NCBI RefSeq assembly: GCF_002266425.1
Contig: NZ_NPMN01000025.1
Location: 1-63,679 of the forward strand
DNA length: 63,679 bases
Origin: Tissierella sp. P1
GTDB taxonomy: Bacteria; Bacillota; Clostridia; Tissierellales; Tissierellaceae
Direction: 5' to 3'
Shown: piece after piece, positions 8,773-16,390 of the stretch
How the letters are laid out: each line of letters opens with the position of its first letter
Numbering within the stretch: the first letter of the stretch is position 1
Notes under the pieces: generated by a model
Told to the model about the DNA's origin: nothing
The model's input: only the letters and a program-made list of their open reading frames with translations
Database searches by the model: none
Translations under genes and position numbers: made by a program

Positions 8773-9474
8773 CTAAATTTTAGTTAATATACCTAATATC
8801 ATTACAGAAATCATTGAGCCTATGGATGTAAGTCCTACTATTCCAAAACCAGATATCAATGGGTCAACCCCTTTAATAACTGAAGCCAACCCTACAGCCA
8901 AAGCCATATTGATTGGTATGTTTACAGGTCCCGTTGTAGCAGATGCAGCATCAAATGCTATTGCACCAAATGGCTCTGGTGCGAAAAAAGATAGAAGTAT
9001 TACTATTAGTAGCAGTGGTACAAGGACTTTTATATATGGAAGGTTCAATAATATCTTTAATAAACCTATTGTCATACCACAGCCAAATCCCACGGCAACT
9101 CCATGGATTAGGACCATATGTGGTATAGCTCCTTGAGATAATTCTTCTACCTCTAAAGCTAATGCTTTCAATCCTGGTTCTACTAAAGTAGCAGCATAAC
9201 CTATTACAAAACCTATTACTAGTATAATCCATTTTTTCTCAATAATTACAAAATTTCTACCAACTGAATCCCCTAAAGGTATTAAGCTCATGGTTGTACC
9301 TTTTAAGAATAAATGTAAACCTAGTACAGATAATATAAATCCAATTATAAAATCCCTCACATTATGTAGTGGCTTTTTTAGGATAAATATCTGAAGTGCA
9401 GCTAATATAGCGGTTAGAGGTATGATGCTAATAGCAGTTTCCCAGAGTGCACTCAAATTCGGTAGTCCCTTCAT
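8773..9474 (-). CDS. DUF1538 family membrane protein
   Basis: 233 residues, almost entirely membrane helices with Gly/Pro-rich motifs (FFAPEPFGAIAFDAASATTG, KALALEVEELSQGAIP). These match the DUF1538 family, proposed integral membrane transporters of unknown substrate. The family often occurs as tandem or fused halves; here only one half precedes the PII-like gene, and no second half is visible upstream. AAGGGAGTGA lies 8 bases before the ATG. Adjacency to a PII-like protein suggests a nucleotide-gated channel or transporter, an inference from gene order only. Confidence 0.8.
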   Translation of the reverse strand: MKGLPNLSALWETAISIIPLTAILAALQIFILKKPLHNVRDFIIGFILSVLGLHLFLKGTTMSLIPLGDSVGRNFVIIEKKWIILVIGFVIGYAATLVEPGLKALALEVEELSQGAIPHMVLIHGVAVGFGCGMTIGLLKILLNLPYIKVLVPLLLIVILLSFFAPEPFGAIAFDAASATTGPVNIPINMALAVGLASVIKGVDPLISGFGIVGLTSIGSMISVMILGILTKI

Positions 9475-9625
9475 GTCAATTCACTCCCTTGCTATTTTTA
9501 TGATTTGTCTTATATATCCATTATAGCATACTTTTAACTGCAAGATTATGTAAAAAGAAAATCATAGAGGAAAACAATATTTATGGGTATAATATAATTA
9601 TATAAATATCTTTAGGAGGTGTTTT

Positions 9626-10311
9626 ATGGAAAAAGAAAAATATATACCAGAAGTAAAATCTCAGCTTAGATCTAGGATCATAGAGGTTCCGCCTGTAATC
9701 TATAAAGCTAGTGGTATAAAAGTATTAGGGACAAGGATCAAATCCTTGCTATTCTCAACAGATGTGGCTATTATAAAAAATACAAATGCCAATTCAATTA
9801 TAGCAGTATATCCCTTTACCCCGCAATTGTCTATTACTCAAGCTATACTTGAAGTTGCTCCAGTTCCTGTTTTTGTAGGTGTAGGGGGTGGACTTACAAC
9901 TGGCAAAAGGTCTGTTGATATCGCCCTTCAGGCAGAGCTCATGGGTGCTTATGGAGTTGTCGTAAATGCTCCTACAGCTAATGATGTAATTTCCAAAATG
10001 AAGGTAGAATCGACATACCTATTATAGCCACAGTCGTTTCAGAATGTGACGATTATAAGGGCAAGGTTCAATCTGGAGCCAGTATATTAAATATATCTGG
10101 TGGTCCTAGAACAGCTTCTCTCGTGAGAAAAATAAGGGAAGAATTTGGAAAAGAATTACCTATCATTGCTACAGGTGGTCCTACAGAAGAGTCTATCCTT
10201 GAAACCATAGAAGCTGGCGCCAATGCTATAACCTATACTCCGCCTACCAGTGCCGAAATATTCGCAGGGGTTATGGAAAAATACAGAAAAGAAATGAAAG
10301 ATCATCAATAG
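9626..10311 (+). pseudogene. Beta/alpha-barrel protein of unknown function, one frame break
   Basis: Two overlapping frames (from 9626, then from about 10010) together encode about 229 residues of a TIM-barrel-like protein. It has a VGVGGGLTTGKRS loop and late phosphate-site motifs NISGGPRT and IATGGPTEESI typical of HisA/ThiE-type barrels. I do not know its substrate. The break is at 10007-10010, where restoring one A (gaa-atc for gaatc) rejoins ...KMKVE with IDIPIIATVV. The lesion therefore looks like a one-base homopolymer loss, and the real gene may be intact. AGGAGGTG precedes the ATG. It is followed by a strong terminator. Confidence 0.75.
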
Positions 10312-10313
10312 GC

Positions 10314-10348
10314 AAAGGACAGATCCATTAAAAAGATCTGTCCTCTTT
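10314..10348. terminator. Bidirectional terminator
   Basis: AAAGGACAGATC / GATCTGTCCTCTTT stem with a 9-base loop and T-rich tail, between the barrel gene and the convergent AGCS gene. Confidence 0.85.
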
Positions 10349-10357
10349 ATTTATAAT

Positions 10358-11719
10358 TTATTTATTACCAAGAGCTCTTTCTTTTGCAAAGAATTCCTTA
10401 GTAAGTTTAATAACAACTCCACTTAAAGCAGCAACTCCTATTAAGTTTGGAATAGCCATTAAACCATTTAATGTATCTGCTAAAGCCCAAAGAACTTCAA
10501 GTCCACCTACAGCACCTACAGCTATAAAAGGTATCCATAGGATTCTATAAATCATATTGACTTTAGGCCCAAATAAATATTCAGCACAACGCTCTCCATA
10601 GTATTCCCAACCTAGTATAGTAGAGAATGCAAATAGTAAAATACCTATGGAAACTATAGTTCCACCCCAAGTTCCCGGTAGACCATGGCTGAAAGCCTCA
10701 GTTGTAAGAGCTGCTCCTGTTGCTCCACTTTGCCATACACCTGTAGTTAAAATTGACAATGCAGTTATAGAACAAATTACTATTGTATCTACAAATACTT
10801 CAAATACTCCCCATAAACCTTGACGTACAGGGTGATCTGTAGTTGCAGCAGCGTGAGCTATCGGTGCACTACCAAGTCCTGCCTCGTTAGTGAATACTCC
10901 ACGTGCAACTCCGAATCTCATAGCATCCTTAAGGAATGAACCTGCAAATCCTCCTACAGCAGCTGTTCCAGTAAATGCTGAGCCAAAGATTAATCCAAAT
11001 GCCTCTGGAATATGTGCTGCATTAATAATAATTATTACTAAACCGCCTATAATATAGAACGCTGCCATAAAAGGTACTAATTTTTCAGTTACAGAACCTA
11101 TTCTCTTAATACCACCTATAACAACCATAGCTGCAAATACTGCTAATGCAATTCCTGTCCATAATTTAGGAATATTAAATGTCACTTGAAGTGATTCTGC
11201 TATAGAGTTGGATTGAACCATGTTTCCTATACCAAATGCAGCTAAAGCTCCAAAGAATGCAAATATATATGCAAGCCATTTCCATTTTAATCCATTTGTA
11301 ATATAGTACATCGGACCTCCGACAAATCTTCCATCAGGAGTCTTTTCCCTATAATGAACTGCAAGTACTACTTCTGCAAACTTTGTAGTCATACCAAATA
11401 ATGCAGCAATCCACATCCAGAATACCGCTCCCGGTCCTCCAATAGATATTGCAGTAGCAACACCAGCAATATTACCTGTACCTACAGTAGCAGCTAATGC
11501 TGTGGCAACTGCCTGGAATGCTGTTACCTCACCTTCACCATGGTCATCCTTAGCGAACATCTTAAGTAAGGTATTCTTTAAAATATAGCCAAGCTTTGTA
11601 ATTGAGAAAAAATTAGTGCGAAGAGTTAAATAAATTCCGGTACCAACCAATAATATAAGCATTGGTGGACCCCATACAAAATCATTGATAATTCCATTGA
11701 TTTCCATTAATTTGTCCAT
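10358..11719 (-). CDS. AGCS-family Na+:amino acid symporter, probably glutamine or alanine
   Basis: 453 residues, about eleven membrane segments, with the AGCS signatures GTGNIAGVATAISIGGPGA, KFAEVVLAVHYRE and TNEAGLGSAPIAHAAA. The family imports alanine, glycine or glutamine with Na+. The gene follows a YcbB-domain response regulator on the same strand, as glnT is paired with GlnK-GlnL in Bacillus. Its promoter carries three TTTTGA repeats spaced exactly 10 bases apart, similar to the GlnL box. I therefore favour glutamine. AGGAGG lies 8 bases before the ATG. Confidence 0.93.
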   Translation of the reverse strand: MDKLMEINGIINDFVWGPPMLILLVGTGIYLTLRTNFFSITKLGYILKNTLLKMFAKDDHGEGEVTAFQAVATALAATVGTGNIAGVATAISIGGPGAVFWMWIAALFGMTTKFAEVVLAVHYREKTPDGRFVGGPMYYITNGLKWKWLAYIFAFFGALAAFGIGNMVQSNSIAESLQVTFNIPKLWTGIALAVFAAMVVIGGIKRIGSVTEKLVPFMAAFYIIGGLVIIIINAAHIPEAFGLIFGSAFTGTAAVGGFAGSFLKDAMRFGVARGVFTNEAGLGSAPIAHAAATTDHPVRQGLWGVFEVFVDTIVICSITALSILTTGVWQSGATGAALTTEAFSHGLPGTWGGTIVSIGILLFAFSTILGWEYYGERCAEYLFGPKVNMIYRILWIPFIAVGAVGGLEVLWALADTLNGLMAIPNLIGVAALSGVVIKLTKEFFAKERALGNK

Positions 11720-11751
11720 TGACCTGCCTCCTTTTTTATTAGACTAGGTCA

Positions 11752-11794
11752 ATTATATATATGGAGTTTCAAAAAACTTCAAAAATACTCAAAA
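11752..11794 (-). promoter_or_regulatory. Triple direct-repeat activator site and -10 of the AGCS gene
   Basis: Reading the minus strand, TTTTGA occurs at 11794-11789, 11784-11779 and 11774-11769, exactly 10 bases (one helical turn) apart, followed by a TATAAT at 11757-11752. The third repeat occupies the position of a -35 box, for which there is no TTGACA. This is the layout of an activator-dependent promoter. From memory, B. subtilis GlnL binds TTTTGTNNNNTTTTGT, which has the same period. Confidence 0.65.
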
Positions 11795-11811
11795 ATGATT
11801 TCTGAATATTT

Positions 11812-12657
11812 CTAATTGTTATACTTTTCGCAAAGTATACATAATCCTGAAAGGAATTTTTTCATATTTATTGAACCTTTTCCATTGTTTTTGCCTCGAA
11901 TATAGTCCATTTCACGCTTTATTTGTTCAAAATTAAACAGAGTATTTGAATATTCCACAAAGGTTTCATTCATATAGTCCTCTATACCTAAGGATGCAAT
12001 ATTGCTCATAGCTACATTGATAGTCCTTCTCATCCTTTGTTCCATAGCCTTAGGATTATTGGTAAATCTAGAGCATAATTCTCGTATAGAAATATCATTT
12101 ATTTTAACCCTGTTTTTCATTAAAAAATTTGCTACTTTTACTAAATCCTCACTTCCTATTTCACCCATAATACCTAGTCTGAAAAGTATTAAGTTGATAT
12201 CTTGTTCACAATCTTTTAACTCTATAGTTTGTTCAAAATTTGGCGCAATATCGTTAAATATTTGTTGAATTTTATTCATCTTTTCTTCTAATTCTATTTT
12301 ATATTTGACCTTTTTTATTATGGTTTCTACTTCTAAGTAATTTATAGGCTTATAAATGAAATATTCCACTCCATGAATATATGCCTTTTCAACATTTGCC
12401 TTAGATGTAAAGTTGGAAATCATAATAAATTTAGTGCTAAGACTCTCTTCTTTTATTTCCTTAATTATACGAAATCCATCAAATTCTTCATCTAACATAT
12501 CCAAAATAATCAAATCCGGCTCTGAGGTCATTATTTCTTCTACACCTTCTAAAGGATCATCAGATACACCCACTAAAAAACCTAAATGATTGTTATGGAT
12601 AATCTTTTTTAGAGTATTTATATCATCCATATTTTTATCTAATATAAATATCTTCAT
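11812..12657 (-). CDS. Response regulator with YcbB/GlnL-type output domain
   Basis: 281 residues. The N-terminal receiver has the phospho-acceptor D in LIILDML, conserved T/S near IMISNFTS and K in YFIYKPINY. The C-terminal 150 residues (DISIRELCSRF, KAMEQRMRRTINVAMSNIAS) match the YcbB DNA-binding domain of GlnL, which controls glutamine uptake in Bacillus. No sensor kinase is adjacent, so the partner is elsewhere or the protein works without one. TTGGAGG precedes the ATG. Its gene is immediately upstream of the AGCS symporter, and a likely binding site lies between them. Confidence 0.88.
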   Translation of the reverse strand: MKIFILDKNMDDINTLKKIIHNNHLGFLVGVSDDPLEGVEEIMTSEPDLIILDMLDEEFDGFRIIKEIKEESLSTKFIMISNFTSKANVEKAYIHGVEYFIYKPINYLEVETIIKKVKYKIELEEKMNKIQQIFNDIAPNFEQTIELKDCEQDINLILFRLGIMGEIGSEDLVKVANFLMKNRVKINDISIRELCSRFTNNPKAMEQRMRRTINVAMSNIASLGIEDYMNETFVEYSNTLFNFEQIKREMDYIRGKNNGKGSINMKKFLSGLCILCEKYNN

Positions 12658-12685
12658 ATTTATCCTCCAATTACAATCTTTTGTT

Positions 12686-13564
12686 TCAATCCCTCTTCAA
12701 CTTTAAAAATTCCCACTTTGTTTCACTAGTTATAACTGAAATTAAAATTGCCATACATCCTATTAAAAATCTTACAGTAAAGGGTTCTTTCAGAAATATA
12801 ATTGCAAAAGTGCTTCCAAACACCGCTTCTAGACTTAAAATTATAGCCGCATGAGTTGAGTTTGTATACTTTTGAGCAACAGTTTGTACTAGAAATGCAA
12901 GCATTGTACTAAATAAAGATAAATATAATATCGGAACTAATGTCTGACTTTGAATATTTGTTTTTGTCCCTTCAAATAATATGGCAAATATAAATGAAAG
13001 TATACCCGCTGTGCCTAATTGTACTATTGATATAACATATGGATCTGATTCCTTTGCAAAATATCCTGTGGAAGATATATGGCATGCGAACATTATTGCA
13101 CATAGAAATGTCAAGAAATCTCCATATCCCATTGATAGGTTACTGTTTAAACTAAGTATTCCTATTCCAACTAAACATAAAAAAGCTGCTGCTACATCAA
13201 ATTTATCTGGTCTTTTCTTAGATATACCCCAATAAATAAATGGTACCATAACTACGTTTGTTGCTGTAATGAAAGCCTGTTTCCCAGCTTCGGTATATTG
13301 TAGACCTACTGTTTGCATAGCAAAACCTGCAAATAAAAATAATCCTATAATCACTCCAGCTTTTATATCTTTTATAGAAGCCTTCCTAATTTTCTTAAAA
13401 AATATCACTGATAGTATTATGGTGGAAATAATAAATCTAAAGAACAATAAGTAATAAGGAGTTACATGATCTAATGCATTCTTTGTCACAACAAACCCTG
13501 AGCCCCAAACAACAGCAACTAAAAGTAAAGATAAATCTGCATATAAAGTTTTTTTACCTGTCAA
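12686..13564 (-). CDS. EamA/DMT-superfamily transporter
   Basis: 292 residues with ten membrane helices in two EamA repeats (VVWGSGFVVTKNALD at the start, second repeat ending ILSLEAVFGSTFAIIFLKEP). DMT proteins export amino acids or other metabolites, and the substrate cannot be read from sequence. The start is TTG at 13564, with AGGGGGA 6 bases upstream; no ATG is suitably placed. It lies 28 bases before the response-regulator gene on the same strand, and the two could be co-transcribed. Confidence 0.9.
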   Translation of the reverse strand: MTGKKTLYADLSLLLVAVVWGSGFVVTKNALDHVTPYYLLFFRFIISTIILSVIFFKKIRKASIKDIKAGVIIGLFLFAGFAMQTVGLQYTEAGKQAFITATNVVMVPFIYWGISKKRPDKFDVAAAFLCLVGIGILSLNSNLSMGYGDFLTFLCAIMFACHISSTGYFAKESDPYVISIVQLGTAGILSFIFAILFEGTKTNIQSQTLVPILYLSLFSTMLAFLVQTVAQKYTNSTHAAIILSLEAVFGSTFAIIFLKEPFTVRFLIGCMAILISVITSETKWEFLKLKRD

Positions 13565-13725
13565 AAAAATTCCCCCTATATTTGAAGCAGTAGGGATAAT
13601 CCTACCTTCTTATTTTTACTACTATTATATCATAATTATAGGATTATAACTTATATTCAGTAAAATGGCACCAAAAATATATTTTCTAATAAAATAGTAT
13701 TATATTAAATAGTAAGGGTGATTTT

Positions 13726-15037
13726 ATGGATAAAAACTTAATTGTAGGTAGCAATAGTCTAGTAAGGCTAGAAAATGGCAACTCTGTGCATTATATCAAC
13801 TTTGATAATGCTGCTACGACACCTCCCTTTCAATCTGTTGTAAAAGAAATAGTTGAGTTTTCTAGCGTTTATTCCTCTGTGCACAGAGGTACAGGATATA
13901 AGTCCATTGTGTCTTCAATGATATATGATGAAGGAAGAGAAATAGTATTGAATTTTGTCGGAGGAAATAAGGATTATCACACAGTAATATTTTTAAAAAA
14001 TACTACAGAATGTATAAATAAGCTATCTTATAGATTAAAAGATACTCTACAGGATAAAATAGTCTTATCTACATACATGGAACATCATTCTAATCTACTA
14101 CCTTGGAAATATAGATATACTACAGATTATATACAAGTAGACTCCTCTGGAAGACTATGCTTAGAGGATTTAGAATTTAAACTCAAATTATATAAAGGGA
14201 AAGTGGGATTAGTCGCAGTGACTGGAGCATCAAATGTAACTGGTTATATTAATCCAATATATGAAATAGCAAAATTATGTCATAAATATGGAGCTGAAAT
14301 TTTAGTAGACGGAGCACAGCTCATTCCCCACAGTCCCTTTGATATGAGACCTGTAGATAGCCCTGAGCATATCGATTATATAGCATTTTCTGGACATAAA
14401 ATGTATGCCCCCTTTGGTGTAGGTGCATTGATAGCACCTAAAAAAGTCTTTGAAAAGGGTTTTTCAGAGCAAGTGGGCGGAGGAACAGTAGAGTTTGTAT
14501 CTATTAAAGATACAATATGGGCAGATCCACCTGAAAAAGAAGAAGCCGGAACCCCTAACTTAATGGGAGTGGTTGCATTATCTACTAGCATCAAAACATT
14601 GCAGAACTTAAATATGAGGAAAATAGATGAATATGAGAAAGGTCTGACCCGATATGCCCTAAGTTTAATACATGATATACCTGGACTTATTCTCTATGAT
14701 GATATGAATGTAGAAGAGAAAGTATCTATTATTTCATTTAATATGGAAGGATTAAAGCATAATGAATTGGCAACCATACTTGCCCGTGAGAGGAATCGCT
14801 GTTAGAAATGGTTGCTTCTGTGCACAGCCTTATGTTCAAAGACTGCTTAAAATACCTGATGAAGATGTAGAAAAATATATGACTAATCAATCACTGTCTC
14901 GCCCCGGTTTAGTCAGAATTAGTTTCGGTCTATATAATGATTATAATGAAATATATCTACTTGCATATCTTCTTAAAGAAATCAGTCAAAACTTAGATTT
15001 TTATAAAAATAAGTATAGAAATTCTCCTTTCTACTAA
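13726..15037 (+). pseudogene. Class V aminotransferase / cysteine-desulfurase-like, one frame break
   Basis: Two frames joined near 14790 give about 437 residues of a PLP-dependent class V enzyme. It has DNAATTPPF near the N-terminus, LSTYMEHHSNLLPW, DGAQLIPHSPFD, the PLP lysine in AFSGHKMYAPFGVG, and GIAVRNGCFCAQPY with a cysteine at the persulfide-carrying loop position. It probably removes sulfur from cysteine. The break needs net +1 (one extra or two missing bases) at gag-a-gga. A DsrE-type sulfur-carrier-like gene follows 23 bases later, supporting a sulfur-transfer role. AAGGGTG precedes the ATG. Confidence 0.85.
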
Positions 15038-15060
15038 ACCTAGTAGAAAGGAGGTTTTCT

Positions 15061-15549
15061 ATGGAAATGAATACTGATAAAAAAATGAGTATACTTATGT
15101 TCAGCGGTGATTATGATAAAGCATTAGCAGCTCTTATATTAGCTAATACTGCAAAGGAGATAAATGTAGATGTCACAATGTTTTTTGCATTTTGGGGATT
15201 AATGCTTGTTAGAGATCCCAATAGTATCTCTGCTGAAGATAAAACTACATCAGAAAAAATGTTTGCAAACATGACTCCAAGACATATTGAAGAGTTACCT
15301 CTATCTAAAATGAACTTTGCAGGTATAGGAAAGAAAATGCTTTTGGGAATGATGGATGATAGTGATACTCCTAAATTATCTGATTTTCTCAATGGTGCAT
15401 TAAAAAAAGGTGTAAATATGAAAGCATGTAAACTCTCTTGTGAAGTAATGGGCTTCAAAGAAGAGGAGCTCCTCAAAGAAGTTAGTATAGTTACAGCAGA
15501 AGACTATTTAGTAGAAGCTTTGAATTCTAATATTCAGCTTTTTATCTAA
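15061..15549 (+). CDS. DsrE/DsrF/DrsH-like sulfur-transfer protein
   Basis: 162 residues with MSILMFSGDYDKALAALILA at the start, the DrsH-like pattern TMFFAFWGLMLVRD, and two cysteines in KACKLSCEVMGF at the position where DsrE-family proteins carry persulfide. The family shuttles sulfur between donors and acceptors. AAAGGAGG precedes the ATG. It is 23 bases downstream of the cysteine-desulfurase-like gene and almost certainly in its operon. A hairpin terminator lies about 140 bases downstream. Confidence 0.9.
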   Translation: MEMNTDKKMSILMFSGDYDKALAALILANTAKEINVDVTMFFAFWGLMLVRDPNSISAEDKTTSEKMFANMTPRHIEELPLSKMNFAGIGKKMLLGMMDDSDTPKLSDFLNGALKKGVNMKACKLSCEVMGFKEEELLKEVSIVTAEDYLVEALNSNIQLFI

Positions 15550-15691
15550 GGTATTACTATAGTGATAGAAAATACACAGAGGAACGGCAGACGGTGCAAA
15601 AATGGATACCTTTTCCAATGTAATAGCCGTAGTCTTTTATGCTATGAGTTGTTTAATGTTACCAAATAATATTCTATGTTTAGAAAATTGT

Positions 15692-15730
15692 GGGTTAACA
15701 GGTGACCTTTTACCTGTTAACCCCTTTATT
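15692..15730 (+). terminator. Terminator after DsrE operon
   Basis: GGGTTAACAGGT and ACCTGTTAACCC form a perfect 12-bp stem with an 8-base loop and CTTTATT tail. Confidence 0.8.
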
Positions 15731-15821
15731 ATTTCTCTTATACTTACTATATTTATCACTCTTTTCATATCATAGGCTAAAAAGTCCAAAGAGGTATTTA
15801 GTAAATTTGTTAAAATTTGTA

Positions 15822-15857
15822 GAATATTGCAAAGAATTGTAATAATTTGCAATATTC
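15822..15857 (+). promoter_or_regulatory. Inverted repeat upstream of the peptide promoter
   Basis: GAATATTGCAAA and TTTGCAATATTC are perfect 12-bp arms with a 12-base spacer, ending 20 bases before the -35 box. A further AAATTGCAAA lies at 15861-15870. This is a likely regulator-binding site; the regulator is unknown. Confidence 0.6.
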
Positions 15858-15877
15858 ATAAAATTGCAAAATTTACC

Positions 15878-15925
15878 TTGACTTCTAATAAATGATTTAA
15901 TATAATTCATATATACCATGGTATA
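15878..15925 (+). promoter_or_regulatory. Promoter of the peptide cassette with start-site palindrome
   Basis: TTGACT (15878-15883), a 17-base spacer and TATAAT (15901-15906) make a near-consensus sigma-A promoter. A 14-bp perfect palindrome TATACCATGGTATA (15912-15925) covers the expected transcription start and could be an operator. Confidence 0.75.
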
Positions 15926-15973
15926 ATGCAAAAAAGTTAGAATGTCGTGTCATACTAGGGGGGTGAAAATATA

Positions 15974-16090
15974 ATGAAAATGAAGCCGATTATTGAAGCT
16001 AGTTGGAATTTGCAAAATGAGTCAAATCAGGAGAGTTCACAAATGGGACCAATGGTAGGAATGGGTAATCAATGGTGCTGTGCTTGCTAA
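15974..16090 (+). CDS. Putative RiPP precursor peptide with C-terminal WCCAC
   Basis: A 38-residue peptide missed by ordinary gene calling. It begins MKMKPIIEASWNL, has a hydrophilic Asn/Gln/Ser/Glu-rich middle (residues 12-23), then a Gly/Met-rich stretch and ends GNQWCCAC, with cysteines at 35, 36 and 38 (the last residue). GGGGGG lies about 10 bases before the ATG, and the gene has its own strong promoter. It is followed by a hairpin terminator and then a radical SAM/SPASM enzyme, the classic arrangement of a leader-core precursor and its maturase. Leader and core limits are inferred. It does not resemble the precursor families I know (SCIFF, Clo7bot, mycofactocin, subtilosin). Confidence 0.75.
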   Translation: MKMKPIIEASWNLQNESNQESSQMGPMVGMGNQWCCAC

Positions 16091-16390
16091 GCTTAGTAAG
16101 GTGGTTTAGCTTACTCTCTTACTGAATATTTGATTCGAAAAAAGCTAAGCTACATAACCCTTCTATCACAATAATCCAAAGTATTTAGTGATAGAAGGGT
16201 TTTTATCACAGATAACATCCCGCCAAACATTTTGCTTATTATGGTTTGCGGCAATGTGATTTGTTGGGAAATTATGTGTGCGCCATAAACTTGGCGGAGA
16301 TGATAGGTATTTGGCTTATATATACTTTGGACATCCCCAGCAAAGGTGGGACTTCATCAACACAACAATCAGCTTTAGGGAGGGAAAGCA
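16091..16390 (+). other. Leader between precursor and maturase genes
   Basis: After the terminator (16157-16205), two further hairpins occur: CCGCCAAAC...GTTTGCGG (16220-16251) and CGCCA-TAAACT-TGGCG (16281-16296). It is richer in G+C than the flanking genes. The maturase ribosome site AGGGAGGG is at its end. I recognise no known riboswitch. Confidence 0.5.
16157..16205 (+). terminator. Terminator/attenuator between precursor and maturase
   Basis: ACCCTTCTATCAC and GTGATAGAAGGGT form a perfect 13-bp stem followed by TTTT. Partial read-through would give abundant precursor and little maturase. Confidence 0.85.

Larger units (their letters stand above)
15550..15973. other. Intergenic region before the peptide cassette
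   Basis: It holds a terminator (15692-15730), a 12-bp inverted repeat, a good promoter and a palindrome (listed separately). No gene with a ribosome site is visible. Confidence 0.7.

Noticed and set aside
8951..9232. Several long open frames antisense to membrane-protein genes (here and at 60013-60606, 46779-47117)
   Set aside because: They are complementary shadows of genes rich in hydrophobic codons, with no ribosome sites or recognisable domains.
9626..10311. Programmed ribosomal frameshifting to explain the frame breaks
   Set aside because: No shared slippery heptamer or stimulatory structure, and breaks occur in many unrelated genes.
15602..15775. Short hydrophobic plus-strand ORF after the DsrE gene
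   Set aside because: No ribosome site; it runs through a terminator hairpin.
15637..15852. Minus-strand 71-codon ORF in the same region
   Set aside because: AT-driven composition, overlaps the terminator and the inverted repeat, and no ribosome site.
16241..16288. A 15-residue ORF with three cysteines (VCGNVICWEIMCAP after Met) between precursor and maturase
   Set aside because: No ribosome site, and it overlaps leader hairpins; probably chance.
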